The notes: generated by a model not told the origin, from the sequence alone. A stretch of DNA of 64,000 bases from Chara braunii (GCA_003427395.1 BFEA01000115.1:2669593-2733592); one strand, 5' to 3'; numbered from the stretch's first letter, positions 30,084 to 42,327 are shown. Translations and numbers: made by a program.

Positions 30084-32125
30084 CCATTTATTGCAGTGAA
30101 ACCGACTTACCCTGTCGCGCCCCTCTGACAACGATTGAAGTTTCCAACAAATCCCCGGCATCGTTTGGGCCTGAAATATGTCCAATACGCCCCTACCAGT
30201 ACCGGTGTCGGGCGCCTCAAGCCTATCACCGCCCGGTACTTTTGGGAGAAAGATGTTAACTGACTATGAAAACGGCTTGCCCGGACTTGAAATATGACTG
30301 GCGATGCCACCGTATGAGGGAGAATCGCGAGGACCAATCGATGCATTGAAGGAAAGTAAGATTTGAGGGTTCCCGACTGTAAGATAAAACATGCGAGTAA
30401 AGTGGGAAGCTAGCTGGCCGAATGAAAGGCTACCTAGAAATTGAGGAGAAAGGAAAAAGCGGGAAACTCCTGCTCATTCACATTTATTTGATGAAGAGAG
30501 CTGTACTTGCACGTGGGTATGCGGCCGCGAACTGGGAATGGGCCGAAGAAATGCTTGCGCCAAGGGCTTGAGTGAAGGCAAGCGAGAAGGCAACTATGAA
30601 GGAAGCAAACACAATATATATCAACATTCGGATGGCGGTCACGGTGCATTGTTGACTTGGTGAGATTTCCAAAGTGAATGATCGCCTGGCCTTTAAAGGA
30701 CGTTGGAACATGTGTCGATCAACAGATCTAAAAGTAGGTGATTATGAATCGATTGAATGCGACGACGATTCGGTCATCAGTCGGGGCTGAAGATCTCGTG
30801 GTTACTGTACCCTTCTTTGATTACTAAGCGGCTTACCAATTAGAAATTGAAATTAATTGGATTATTCCTAGAGAGACCAGGCTTGGGACAGGTTGGGTAC
30901 TGCCACTGCATATTCCTGACGGCTTCGGTACCAGGCCGCCGCATGTTTCTGACAGTGCGGCCTGCTTCGTGGTACTCATGCCCGTTTCGGTGAATAAAAT
31001 GGGCTTGGGCCTTGCTCGGATGGTAGGGATAGTACCGGGCTGCTGCAAGGTCTCGACAACGTGACCAATCCTCGCCGGTACCGGTGTGTTGGAGGCTGCT
31101 GCAGCTGGAACCAGCGAAGCATCTAAGCTGAACTGGGCCAGAACTTGGGGCAGTCAGGACAAGCGCAAGTGCTGGCACACGGAAGTGTGCAGCTCTTCAG
31201 GCGCACTTGTCCCCGATCTAGGGGGCTTGGGCTGATTCTACCACGTACCTGTGCACTCCCTGTCACAAACGTTTGAGCCACGGCTTGGAGGAAAGCCAAT
31301 CAAGGGCTCCAATCATGCGCGAAGGGGCACTATCCAATCAGCGCATGGGGAGACTTAGTCTAATTAAACTGGGCACTAGGGAAGCTGGCACACAGGTGTG
31401 TGCTGGTTTCTCCCTTGCGCATGCTTAAGCCCAAGAACCGGGCCTCACACGTACACATGTGCACGTCACAGGATCGGGCAAAATAGAGCTTTTTTCCCTT
31501 GAATCCGAAGTAGTCCCAACAGGTAGATCCAAATCAACTGTCAGTGAGTGCACTGGATGAACCAAGCACGCACCCTACAAAGTGTGCAGACGAGTAAGTC
31601 CATGTGACAGTCAAGGTCCTGAAGGTAAGGAAATGAGATTAGGCGGATGTGCCTTCTTCTCATGCTGAAAGCAGGATCTGCCCCATGTAATCACGCGCGG
31701 GGGGGTCTAAAACAGCCGATCACCATACCCGCCATGTACACACAGACTGATCAAGGACGAGAACGTCATATCAAGTGTGTTCACTCGCATTCGAAGAAAG
31801 AACGTTGGACACAATATCATCACGCCGATTCAAAAAGGAAGCAACCAAGCTCTTGCGAAGGATTTGGGTGAACACAGTCACGAGCACACATGCCTGCGCT
31901 GATTCGGAGGACCGCCGGACCTGGACAGAATCCCGGACAAAATACGCTCGGATATCGAAGGAAAATTTTCCTTTCCCCAAAGGGCGATCAAGAGCGCCCG
32001 TCAAGAGGTGTTAGGTGGAAGAGTCAAGAGGAAATGGGTGTGAGGATAGAGGCGTGCAAGAGCGGGTACGTGAGTGGCAAGGAGAGCACACGAAAGAAGG
32101 TGCGCACTAGCAGGAGTAAACATAA
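30084..32125. other. No supported gene
   Basis: Several open frames of 60-110 codons exist without recognisable domains. The only structure noted is an 8-bp stem CAGGCCGC/GCGGCCTG at 30932-30964. Confidence 0.45.
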
Positions 32126-32267
32126 GGGGAGAAAAATTAATGTGTGGGAGCTAGACGATCGCAGCAATGCAGAAGACTGAGAAGAAAAGTGTAGGAGGGG
32201 AGAAAAATTAATGTGTGGGAGCTAGACGATCGCAGCAATGCAGAAAACTGAGAAGAAAAGTGTAGGG
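32126..32267. repeat. 71-bp tandem duplication
   Basis: Units 32126-32196 and 32197-32267 are nearly identical (GGGGAGAAAAATTAATGTGT start). The duplication lies about 160 bp upstream of the element 2 LTR. Confidence 0.9.
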
Positions 32268-33327
32268 GGTGCAGCGCTGCCAGGAGCGCTGCGCCCCGCC
32301 CGACACTACGTGCTCCTGGAGATGGCGCGCGCTGGCAATGGCGGCCTTTTTTGAAGTTTTGGCGCTTAACGCACGCCCAGGAGATCGCAGGCACTTGACC
32401 ATACCATCTCACAAGTTGATGTGGTTGTGACGAACCACTTCCCGAACCCGTGCTATCTTTCGTACCCTTCTTTTGCTTGTACCATACCGACCCCATAAAA
32501 GCCCTGTTTCGTTTTCTTGATTTCGGATGCCGCATTTTTGGCCCCCATCTTTTGGAAGCCTTTTTCGATTCTCGGGTTCTGTTTTTCCTTTTTCTTGCAA
32601 TTCAGGAAATTCATAGGAAATTGCGTGCGCCTTAGCGAGTGCACTGGGGATTGGGTCCGACAGTTGGGAATTCCGGGATAAGCGGAACTTCGACGCCTCC
32701 TTTTTGTGTGTGAATGTTCTCGGTCGCGTTGGAGAAAACTCTCGGAATTTTGCACGAATACGAATAGGCGTAGGATCTTCTTTTCCCGCGTCGCTTTTTC
32801 GCGCGCGGATATGGTGATTTCAATTTTTGAATTAGGACAGAGGCAAGCTGTAACTGTTTCGGTGCCTTTTTCTTTCTTTTTGTTGACGGCGCCGCGCATG
32901 CAAAAGCTTTCTCCTCTCTGACCCCCGCATCGCTCCCTCCCCATTCTCCCTCCTCTTTCTCTCTCCTCGTAACTATTTTTCCCTCTCTCTCTCTCCCCCG
33001 CTTCACTTTTTGCGTGCCCAATTCCCTTTCTTGATCATCTGAATCTTGGACCCGTCTTGTTCTACTTCTCGTGCCTTTTCTCTCCTCACTCTCTGAGTCC
33101 AACGCACGACGCCCGGTTGATCCGTCGATAACTCCTGCTCGCCAATCAGGTACGCCGATCAATAGGACTTTCCTATTGCGCGACGAATCTGATTGGTTGA
33201 ACCTTGAGTTCCGAGGGATCAACATGGCATTCACAGAGCACTCCTCTCAAAGTCTTCTCCTCCTGCTTCCCCTCTTACACCCCAACTTTCCCGTCGCCTT
33301 CTCCCCCTTCTATCTCCCTTGTCGCAA

Positions 33328-33336
33328 CTATAAAAC
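33328..33336 (+). promoter_or_regulatory. TATA-like box of element 2 LTR
   Basis: CTATAAAAC lies in a region conserved between LTRs. Transcription would be expected to start about 30 bp downstream, which would put roughly 1.65 kb of the LTR in the R-U5 leader. Confidence 0.55.
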
Positions 33337-34270
33337 CCGCAAGCGTGTCCGCAAAACTCTCTCTTACGTTCTCGACTCCTGAGCCAGCTTCCGGGAAGTA
33401 GTGGCTAGGCAGAGTGTTTTGATGCGAGTCGAAAAGTCCTGTCGCGTTGACGATAGGCTGGCCGGTTGCGCGCTTGATCGCCACAACGGACTGTGGGATC
33501 TGGGCAAGCCGTGTCGAGTCTACGACAGCGGGGTGACGATCGCAGTGGTGGAAGTTAGCACGCGATCGCCTAGATCGTCGGTGCGGGTATGAGGATCGAT
33601 GATTGGAGTGGAGTGAGTGATTGGCCTGGGGCCATATTGGAATTAACGGCGAATGCGCCTTTGTTGTTGCGGACCCTTATCTTTGGAGTGAGTGCACGGC
33701 GGCAACGCCGAACTTCCATCTTTTGGATTGTGCCATCTTCTATCTCGACTCTCTTCCCTCACCTTCCCCTCTCTCCTCTATCCTTGAATAATGATGTGTC
33801 TCGATGTCTGTCTCTCCTTTGAATGAATCTGTGTGCTCTTCAGCGTGAAAGAACTTCTTCCGGAACTTTTCCATTAGTTTCCTGGGTAATCCCAAGATGA
33901 CGAGGAATTGATCCTTTTGTCTTGTGAACGGTGGATGCGTGCGTACTGTTCAAGCAACCCGTCTTTTCCTATGCATGTCTCATTTTCGCACCTTCCACAA
34001 TGAATGTATGTATGGAAATGAGTGACTTTCTTTTGCGTTGATTAGACGATGGTCGTCGGGATTTTGTCCGAGAATGCAAGAGTGTTTAGATCTGTAGTTC
34101 TGAATGCACTGCGCATGCCATCTGCCTTATGTTGCAGGACATCTGCCACCGATCAACGGGGCGGCCTGGAGAAACAAGGCGCCTGGGATCAACGTCGCGT
34201 TGGCTCACTAAACCTGAGATGGGGATCGGTCTCTCGGTTATATGCATGATCAAGCCGATGTCGAAAGGGA

Positions 34271-34882
34271 TTGATTGTGAGTGGCGCGAGTGTTTTCTTT
34301 TCTTTTGATGAGGACGTCTCGAGGTTTTTGCAATTGATTGGCATGTGGACTGACAAACACCCTTCGATCAGGCGCCAGCCTCCTGCACCTCCCGCCTCAA
34401 CACAGCCTTTTCCCTACAACGAGGAAAGGACACGTGTATGCCAGTGGGACGTACGAGAAGTTGTCGCACAGATCGGCGGGCGATACTACTTCCCTCCGGC
34501 CAACCGCTGTTCAGGGTTCGTAGAGGCTGGATTTATCATTATCGATACGCACTTCACACCTTACTAGATATTGTTGTCATTTAACGAGTTGATCGTCATC
34601 CCGTGGACGGCAGTAGAACCCCACTGGCCGCGCACTCTATGCACCGAATGCCAGTGTTTTGAGCGCTACGAATCGAGGGGTTTCCACTACCGTGTGCGGA
34701 GTGAAGACGAGCACAAAGGAAGAGCCACGCGGGTGAAACCATCCACGTCAGACTCGGAACTAACCGACGAACGACGACGAGACTTGATACGAAAATGGGA
34801 CACGCGAAGCGTGACAAAGCCTTTCCGCTCTAAACAACGGGTTGTAGCCCGGTGGGAAGCCCGACAATACTTTTTGGATTGA
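34271..34882 (+). pseudogene. LTR-ORF with one stop codon
   Basis: A single frame contains PFPYNEERTRVCQWDVREVV, RCSGFVEAGFIIIDTHF, then TAG (34565-34567), then FNELIVIPW, PHWPRTLCTEC and the basic C-terminus RWEARQYFLD. Apart from that stop it matches the intact copy at 14111-14659 without gaps. Confidence 0.8.
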
Positions 34883-35029
34883 ATTTGGAGTTTTCTCTTT
34901 TCGCGCAGCTCGGTCTGTGTCCCAACACTCAATTTCCAAAAATCCTTGGCACACCCCATCTTGCTGTTTTTCTGGGCCTCTTTCCGCACGCCTAACATTC
35001 TGAACGAAAGACAGCACAGGACATGAGGT

Positions 35030-35042
35030 TGGTATCGGAGCC
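35030..35042 (+). other. Primer binding site, element 2
   Basis: TGGTATCGGAGCC follows the LTR; 12 of 13 bases match TGGTATCAGAGCC, the complement of plant initiator tRNA-Met. Confidence 0.8.
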
Positions 35043-35102
35043 GACACGTGTCGGTTCTGATGATAGTAAGTCGAACTGGCGAGAGGTAGGAGAGATCCTC
35101 AA

Positions 35103-37084
35103 GTGGCTCGTCGAGATCGCCTAGTCACCAGGTCTCAATCTGGTGCGGCTGCACCGTCAATACCAATGGTGGACGGTACTAGAGTAATTATTAGCATCCC
35201 TGCCCCCTTCCCTTTCTTCCCTAACCATACCCATCTTCCCCGCCGATCTTCCCCGCGTTCTGACATTGCTGTCGAAGCTCAAAACTACAGCGCCGCCGAT
35301 CTTCCCCGCGTTCTGACATTGCTACTCCGCAATACGTCGCATGACTGGTTTAGAAAATATACGTGGGTTGGAATACTTTCAAACAAGCCTTCTTGGCTCG
35401 ATTCGATACGGTCAGTGAAGATGCCGCCTGGTACGTGCTAAAAAATCGGCCCCAAGGACCAGGGGAATTGTTGCCCGATTTTGTGGATCGATTTCAAACC
35501 ACATTGGACAAATCTGGGCGAGACGAGAAATCCGCTCGAGATTTGTTCATCGATCACCTACGAAGTCCGACATTGAAAGGGAAACTGCAGAAAAAAGTCC
35601 CGCCGAAAACACACCAGTTATCGACTATCATTGATAAAGCACTCGAACTGGACTTCGCTGATACAAAAAAATATATCAGTCAGGGAGACGAAGATATTAC
35701 AGATACCATACGGGACGTAACGGCTAAAAGGCGGTCGTGGGTGCAGGCGGTCGAACGATTTTATCCCCACCCCGACCATGACCTTCCCGGCGGGATCGTC
35801 TCCGATATCCCGCCTGCGTCTTCTTCCTCTCCCCCGGTGAATCAATCGATCGCGGCAGTTAAAAGCGGAATCTCACCCGAACCCCCCTCGCCGGCCATAA
35901 CCAACTCACATCTTGCCCAGATGATCCATACGGCTACTACCAAGCAGTCCGAATGGATGAGCAACTTGATCCAAATGCAGGCCGCTCACATGGAGCGGAT
36001 GGAACACATAATGGGCAGGCTAATCAAGCCCAACCCGGCCCCTGCTCGGCCTGCCCCTGCGCCATTTCCACTCTTGCATGCCCCGCCTGCTCCGAGGTAC
36101 GCACCTCAGTTCCCTCATCTAGCTAATCCAGCAGGAAAAATCGAATGCTTTAACTGCAAACAGCCCGGGCATTTTGCCCGAGACTGTCCGCAGCCCAAGC
36201 GTAATCAGCCTCCACCTGTTGAGGCCCCTGTCGCCCTGAATCAAGGGCGAGTGACTGCTTTGATGGATACGGACCAGGGAAGAGAACTCGTGGCATATGC
36301 CCCAGAACAGCTGTCCCCCTCATTGGCAACGGCGTCGACATCGGGAGCTTCTTCCTCCGACGTCGCTGACGTGGTCGATCCACTTGAGTATCTTCATCTC
36401 GCAGACATGATCGGAGCGATCCGATCGGCCCCGGATGATCTCGAATGGGTCGATTGCGAATCCAATCCTGGTCCGCAGTTTCGCACAGGGGACATTGATG
36501 TATTGAAAACACTCAAGCAACTAGATATTCGCGTTCCTATCCCGGTAGGACATTTGCTCACCATATCCGAAGCTGCAAATGATAAATTTTTACAACATAG
36601 TCAAAAAAATCAAAAGCGCCTCACGTACCAGCGTATACAGCGAATATTAAAATGGAAGGAAGGAGAAGAGGAAGTTGCATCTCCCGATACAAGGGAACCT
36701 GAACCCGAAGCCGCGCGTATAGCAACGATCTCTCTAGCAGAAAAAGATAACTTCGTACGAGCTCGGCGGTACTATGGAAAAGCGCGGAATGTGACTGTGA
36801 GGTGTGGGGCAAGCCGTTCGATGCCCTTATCGACACAGGATCTTCTGCAGTGGCCATATCATTAGACACTGTCAAAAAGACAGGACGACTTGGAGCCATT
36901 CTTCCTCTATCTGGCAAAGACCATTATGTCTCTGTCAACGAGGAAGCAATGAACATCGTCGGCATTATCGAGAATGTGGCTGTAAAAGTCGGACGAGTAC
37001 ACGTCCTTGTCAACGCACTCGTGATAGATGTACGTTCCTATTATGTGTTGTTAGGACTACCTTGGGCGATGGCGGTGGGCGCAT
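35103..37084 (+). pseudogene. gag: Gag-protease of element 2
   Basis: Gag matches element 1 throughout, with CCHC knuckle CFNCKQPGHFARDC (36146-36187). Here the frame runs open from gag into the protease leader because Gln replaces the amber stop of element 1, which supports a fused Gag-PR. Damage includes a 30-bp duplicated patch (35241-35270 and 35294-35323) replacing the QAWLEA part, a 4-bp deletion near 35370, a frameshift near 36780 just before the protease, and a TGA at 37084. The protease site FDALIDTGSSAVAIS is intact in its own frame. Confidence 0.88.
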
Positions 37085-37862
37085 GACCGCATTTCGATTC
37101 AAAACAACTGGTGCTCACGCAAACTGGGGGAAAGCCTCAAACTGTTCCCTTACGAATTTTCACCCGAACGATAAAGCAAACCCCTAACCCGACCCAAATA
37201 GGGATGATTCGATCCACTAATCCCGAAGAATGTTTTTCTTCCGACATCGATAGTGGAATCGCGGAACAGGAATACAGAGAAGAGCTGCCTAGCGAAGATG
37301 AATGGAGGCACCTTGTCGAAATTTTCAAACACGAAATTCCCGAAGAATTCCAAGTACGTCCGGACACTACCCGAAGCTTCCACATGGATTCAGCGGACAG
37401 CTCGCTTACGCCTCCGATGACCCAAGTTAGCCCTTCAGTCCTGATCGGGGAACCCCTATTACAAGTATCCGACCTGGCCGATGATTTGGAACCCCCTTCA
37501 GTCCTTACGAACGCGTTATCAACAAACGAAACAGTATTTGGATGTTTCTGTTTTTTCCGCCTAGATCATTACTAACGACAGGAGTCACCATCGCATTGAT
37601 TAAACAGGAGGCGGAAGCATCAGTAAGTGATGTACCTGATCTGATGCAAGAAATGACGGAACTGGTGGGGCTAACTGTGAAACCAACCTCGGTAGGTTCA
37701 GAGACTGATGCTGAAACTAAGGAAACGGAGATGATCAGCTCCGCTGAGTCCCAGATGATAGCAACTGTCTTCTCTGTTCGCACCAGTAGTTCCGTTTTCT
37801 CGAGTGTCCATGATCAGCGGGAACGGCCGGTTGATTGGATCGACATGCCCTTTGAGATTTTC
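37085..37862 (+). pseudogene. pol: Post-protease linker of element 2
   Basis: Two overlapping frames correspond to 10960-11540 of element 1, for example SDVPDLMQEMTEL and SETDAETKETEMIS. The element ends where RT should begin. Confidence 0.7.
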
Positions 37863-37895
37863 GGGGGACCAACAATCTTGGGCCAATTATGTTAT

Positions 37896-38941
37896 TTTCA
37901 GCTTTCTGGGGTTCTGAGAGCTAGAGCAGCATCGGGTCTTCCTCCTTATTAGGATCTTCGGGCTCAGAGATGGTTGCACCAGGACTGACATCAATAGGGT
38001 TGCTCTGTTCTATGCTCTCAACTTGCCAATTCAGAACGACACTGGTCGGAGCTGGGGTGTTCACCCTGTAACCTGCCACGGCAGGACCGCGAGGCCTTGT
38101 AGAGAGATCTGGGGTTTGCCGAGGAAGGAAGGCAATCCAGTGGCGAATTGGGGGGGCCGCCTTGACGCCCTCTGGGGCCGGGGATAGTCTCGGGGGCGAG
38201 AAGAGGTCATCTATGGTTGATGTTGTTTTGGTGGGTCCTGTCTTTGAGTAGCAGTGTGGCTAGGAGTTGCTCTCGGATTAGGAAGCCGGAATAGCTGATA
38301 TAGCATAGCATTCACACTCCTTTAGATCTAATAAAGGTGGTGCAGTCAATTTCTTTAGATTCTAAAAAAAAAAAAGCATAATCATCTTCATCAACATCAT
38401 CATCATCATCATTAGTATCATTATCGCAATGTTATACTAAGCTTTCTGGTGTCCTGGAATTTTTGGGCAGCATCGAGTTTTCTTCCACATCCGGGATATG
38501 GGATTTCAGGGATGGTCGAACCCAGACCGATATCTGCAGAGCTGTTTTTTTTTGTGCCCTTGTCTTGCCGACGCCAGAACGACGCAGACCGAAGTTGGGG
38601 CGTTGCCCTGTAACCTGCACAGGCAGGAGTGTGAGGCCTTGTAGAGAGATCTGGGGGTTGCCGAGGGGGGAAGGCAATCCACTGACGAACCGGGGGGGGC
38701 TGCTCCGTGGCGAGGAAAGATTAGCTACGGGGGACATTGGTTAGGTCGGTATCGTCTCTGTTTTACAATGTCCTGGTACAGGGAGGGCTAGAAGTTGCTC
38801 TAGGATTAGGAGATCAGAACTGTTGGTATAGCATAGCTTATCACAATTAATACAATCTTTTAACACCATCAGCATCATCGTTACTAGTATCATCATCATC
38901 ATCAGGATCATCATCATCATCAGGATCATTATCATCATAGT
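37896..38941 (+). mobile_element. Tandem pair of truncated retroposons with ATC tails
   Basis: Copy 1 (37896-38440) and copy 2 (about 38441-38941) both begin near AGCTTTCTGG, share GCAGCATCG and the ~80-bp module (38033-38112, 38576-38656), and end in ATC-rich tails (38383-38425 and 38870-38940). Copy 1 also has poly(A) at about 38363. They lie head to tail. Confidence 0.65.
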
Positions 38942-38944
38942 CAC

Positions 38945-39093
38945 CCCATGAGGGACGCTGAGCCTGGTTCTCAGTAAGTTCGGTTTAGTTTCTCCGGGCA
39001 GACTGTGAGGACCCCGGCCTCAGTCCTTTTATTGGTAATATCAGCCTTGGGCACTGGGCCCGTTTGGAAAAAAAAAAAAAAAAAAAAAAAAAA
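38945..39093 (+). mobile_element. Retroposon tail ending in poly(A)
   Basis: GGGACGCTGAGCCTGGTTCTCAG starts it, a variant of the LINE tail hairpin in which both stem arms changed (GAG with CTC). A 25-base poly(A) ends near 39093. Confidence 0.55.
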
Positions 39094-39141
39094 GGTGCGG
39101 GAGCTAGAGTGCGCGCTAGAGATAGCGCTAGACACTGGGAG

Positions 39142-39179
39142 CTGTCTCTTATACACATCTAGATGTGTATAAGAGACAG
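39142..39179. other. Nextera/Tn5 junction adapter (artefact)
   Basis: The Tn5 mosaic end CTGTCTCTTATACACATCT is joined to its reverse complement AGATGTGTATAAGAGACAG. This is the mate-pair circularisation junction and not genomic DNA. GCGCTAGACACTG occurs on both sides. Confidence 0.98.
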
Positions 39180-40759
39180 GCGCTAGACACTGAGATAGAG
39201 CGCGCAGATCAGAGAGAAGCGTGTGCAGATGAGGAAGTGCATGAGCACCTTGGGGCGAGCGCTGAAGAGAGAGAGGGAGGTGGAGAATGAGAGAGGAAAA
39301 AGACACACATGTGCGATGTGCGAGTGACCCCTGTGCACTGCACAAGGCATGTGAAATGTCCCGTATGTGACCCGAGAGTGTACGAACTAGTTGGCGATGC
39401 GTGAGCGTAGAGTGAGGAAAAGGAAATGTGCCCAGGGATATTGTGCTAGAGCCATCCTAGTGAGAGAGTGCCCTGAGGGCCAACGGCAGCCAAGCGCTAG
39501 TGGACGAGCTGCACGAGTGGTCAACCAGGCAATCCGTCCACGCGTTCGATCCCGGTGTCGAGCATCAAAGGGAGTGCACGATCACCCATGAAGCGCGCGC
39601 AAGAGAGCAAGTGTTTGCGCACTGAAAGATAACGGCCTGCACAAGCAATAAAGAGCACACGCGAGGAAATAAATAACCGCGCGTAAGCGAAGGACAGTGC
39701 AACAAAAGCGTGCAAGGACATAAGGAACGCGCAGAAGCGCAAAGAGAGCTGCACGCTGGCAACTAAAGGTGCACGTAGGATACGGAGCTTGCGTGCGTAA
39801 CTCCAGCGTAAGTGGGGAGAGCTGCACACAAACTAGGAGTGACCATCGGGGAAACTAGAAGGGCGCTCGTGCGAGGGAGTAGAGCTGAGGCAAGAGAGGC
39901 CACACATGTAAAAGTGAAATGCTTCGCTCCATTAAGTGGAGCAGCGCACAAAGCAGACTGATGCCGTATGAGCAGAAGGCAAAGTGCGCAGACTCTGAGA
40001 GGGGAGCGCAACACTTCGGGAACGCGCGCGAGTGGAAGGGCAGGAGTGAGAGACCATGGTAGGAAGGCGATCATCGGGCGTGGGCAAGCGAGAACGTTAG
40101 TGAGGGAGAGGCAGTGGACACGAGCGGCTAAATCATGAGAGAGATAGGAATTAAGATGAGAAGTGGTGGAGGGATCAAACTCACTTGCTTGATTGAAAGT
40201 GTTTGATACAGGCATGCTGATCAGCTGGACGAACGAGTTTTATCAAAAGTTTGGCCTTTGAAAATTGAAGCAAGGGAACGCCACTGAGATTGGCATATTG
40301 CAACTGGTCCAGAACCAGGAAATTGTCGAAGGATTGAGTTTTTACCGAACCACCATACCGCCTGGGTCGTGACCGTTGGGATTGAAAGTTATGCATGGAC
40401 AGTTGAATTAAGCGAGTCGATTGGACACAGCGATACCGATTTTGCGCCGGAACAATGGGACCAGATTGAGGCTCGGACGGAGCCCTAGACACAAATTTGT
40501 TGAGAACGTTGAGGAGGGCTATGGTAGAAATAAATTGTTGGACTGCATTTCATGAGTCGCGGAAAAAAAATATGTTATTCGTTTTAGGAATTTTCTCCTA
40601 ATTCTCAGTTAAATCTAATTGCTTAATCTGATACTGGGGTGGTAATGGTAAAGGTGGAACTGGAGCTTTGGCCGCAGTGGGCCAGAGACTATGCATCAGA
40701 CTCGAAGAGCTCGAGCACCATACCGTGGAACAGGCGGGCCCATTACAGGCGGCACCCCA
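39180..40759. other. No supported gene
   Basis: Open frames of up to 150 codons lack recognisable domains. Sequence continuity is doubtful next to the adapter junction at 39142. Confidence 0.45.
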
Positions 40760-41200
40760 TAGGACGTAGAGTTCGGGTCAGAACTTCGCGCAGGAATGTC
40801 AGAACTCAAAACAGAGCGGTGGGATGAGCCGGGAACTAAAAGATGAGGGACATCACCGGACACACCGGAAATTATTATCATAGACTGATTAAATCATCCC
40901 TTCATGTGGGTTTACTCTAGTGGTTGTTTTATCTTTGGGAATACTTAACTGATCGTTTTCAGGTTGCGGAAGCCAGAACTTCGTGCGGAAGTGTCGGAAC
41001 TTAAACGGAGCAGCGGGATGAGCCAGAAACTAGAACAGGTGGGAACATCACCGGACACACCGGAAATTATTATCATAGACTGATTAAATTATCCCTTCAT
41101 GTGGATTTACTCTTGTGGTTGTTGTTTTTTCCGGAATACTTACCTGGTCGTTTGCAGGTTGCGGGAGCCGGGAAACAGCTCAGAGTCTCCCGTGTGTGAC
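40760..41200 (+). repeat. Tandem ~196-bp intron-exon-like units
   Basis: The second unit reads as an exon: acceptor TTTTCAG before 40963, then an open frame RLRKPELRAEVSELKRSSGM continuing to GTSPDTPEIIIID and a TGA at 41081-41083. The first unit has the same end with TGA at 40885-40887 (period 196) but a TGA inside. A third acceptor TTTGCAG precedes 41158. The repeated piece looks like the duplicated last exon of an unknown protein with a charged, possibly coiled-coil segment. Confidence 0.5.
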
Positions 41201-41472
41201 AGATACGGGGCAGAACCCAGAGCTAGTTTCGCGTGCCAGCAGATCCCTTCACCTCGTCGACACCAGTCCTAAATTTCCAGTATGCCCCAGTACCTCCCCT
41301 CCCAGGGCCGGGGGAACGGCCGCAAGTGTCGACCACAGGGGCATGCTGGAGAGTTGCACCCCTCACTGGCAAGGGCCTGCAAGAAAAATCAGGGGCCCCA
41401 GGGGCACGACAGGGTAAGTGGCCTGTCGGAGGGGCATTTTAAAAATTTCCCCAAAACAAAAAAGAAAACTAC

Positions 41473-41634
41473 GGCGCAGTCAGAGTTTGAGTTTGAAAAT
41501 GCACTTGAGGCAAAAGGGTCGGTAGTGTTGAATGTATACGACCTAAGTTTCGGGTCCTGTAGGGTCACGTGGGCGTGTGTTGTGTTCACGGGATTGCCTG
41601 AAGTGCATTTTCAAACTGTTTTCGCGACTGCGCC
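41473..41634. repeat. MITE-like inverted repeat
   Basis: Arms of 39 bp (41473-41511 and 41596-41634) are inverted copies: 9 perfect outer bases (GGCGCAGTC), a diverged stretch of 9, 16 perfect bases (GTTTGAAAATGCACTT), then one mismatch and AGGC. The 84-bp centre shows no gene. No flanking target duplication was identified. Confidence 0.6.
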
Positions 41635-42327
41635 AAAGTTACCCCGAAATAAAAGAACTCTATATATTTTTTGGGGTAAGCAGTGTGACTACGTGCACTT
41701 CCTGGGAGGTGCAAATGTCAGGGTTATCCTTTGTGGACAAAGAACGTGTGTGTGACCACACGGCCACCGAAAGGAGCAAATACATGGTACCAAATGTTCC
41801 AGATATTTGCTAATTTACGTCGCAGTGTGAGTATGCTCTCAGATCTTTTTCCAACAGGTCAGAGGCAACTTCTCACCAAATGTCCAGAATGAGAATGGAT
41901 CTTCCCATAGAACATGGGAAGATGATGAGTAGTGGCGGGTGGCCCATGGTCTTCCCTATAACGCTCAACCTCACGCCCTGTGCTGCTTCCCGGTCGGAGC
42001 GTTTTGGTTTGCGGAAGGGCCCTGGGAGGACAGCGAAGATGTGGTGTGCCAAGGATTTTTAGAAAAGTTGAGTGTGGGGACACAGACAGAACTGAAATCC
42101 CTCGTGTTGGTCCGACACTACTGAGAAGGAGGTTCGTCGCCGCGCGGGTTTAGGGGAGAAAAAGGCGTGCACGGGCCTTGCGGCTCGCGGCTATGGGAAA
42201 TTCAATCCAAAAAGTATCGCTGAACTTCCCAACGAGCCGTTGCTCTTCGTTTCGAGTGAAAGGGGGCGCGTACACACGTGGTATCCTGTTTGCGGATGAG
42301 GTCCTGTCGGCGCTCGTTACACAACTC

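Larger units (their letters stand above)
32426..35029 (+). repeat. 5' LTR of element 2 (2.6 kb)
   Basis: Starts TGTGACGAACCACTTCCC and ends at the PBS. It is colinear with the reverse complement of 1943-4732 over its length. A U3 of about 0.9 kb precedes the TATA-like box, and the LTR-ORF sits in the downstream part. Confidence 0.88.
32426..37862 (+). mobile_element. Ty3/gypsy retrotransposon, element 2, truncated
   Basis: Order is 5' LTR, PBS, gag, protease and the acidic linker. The homology to element 1 ends near 37862 at the point where RT would start (GACATGCCCTTTGAGATTTTC corresponds to the start of the RT frame), and retroposon sequence follows. There is no RT, integrase or 3' LTR. 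Confidence 0.9.

Noticed and set aside
30840-31178. 112-codon open frame on the minus strand
   Set aside because: No domain, no conservation within the window and ordinary composition.
39763-40215. 150-codon open frame on the minus strand
   Set aside because: Low-complexity Leu/Ala/Ser composition, no motif and no related copy to support it.
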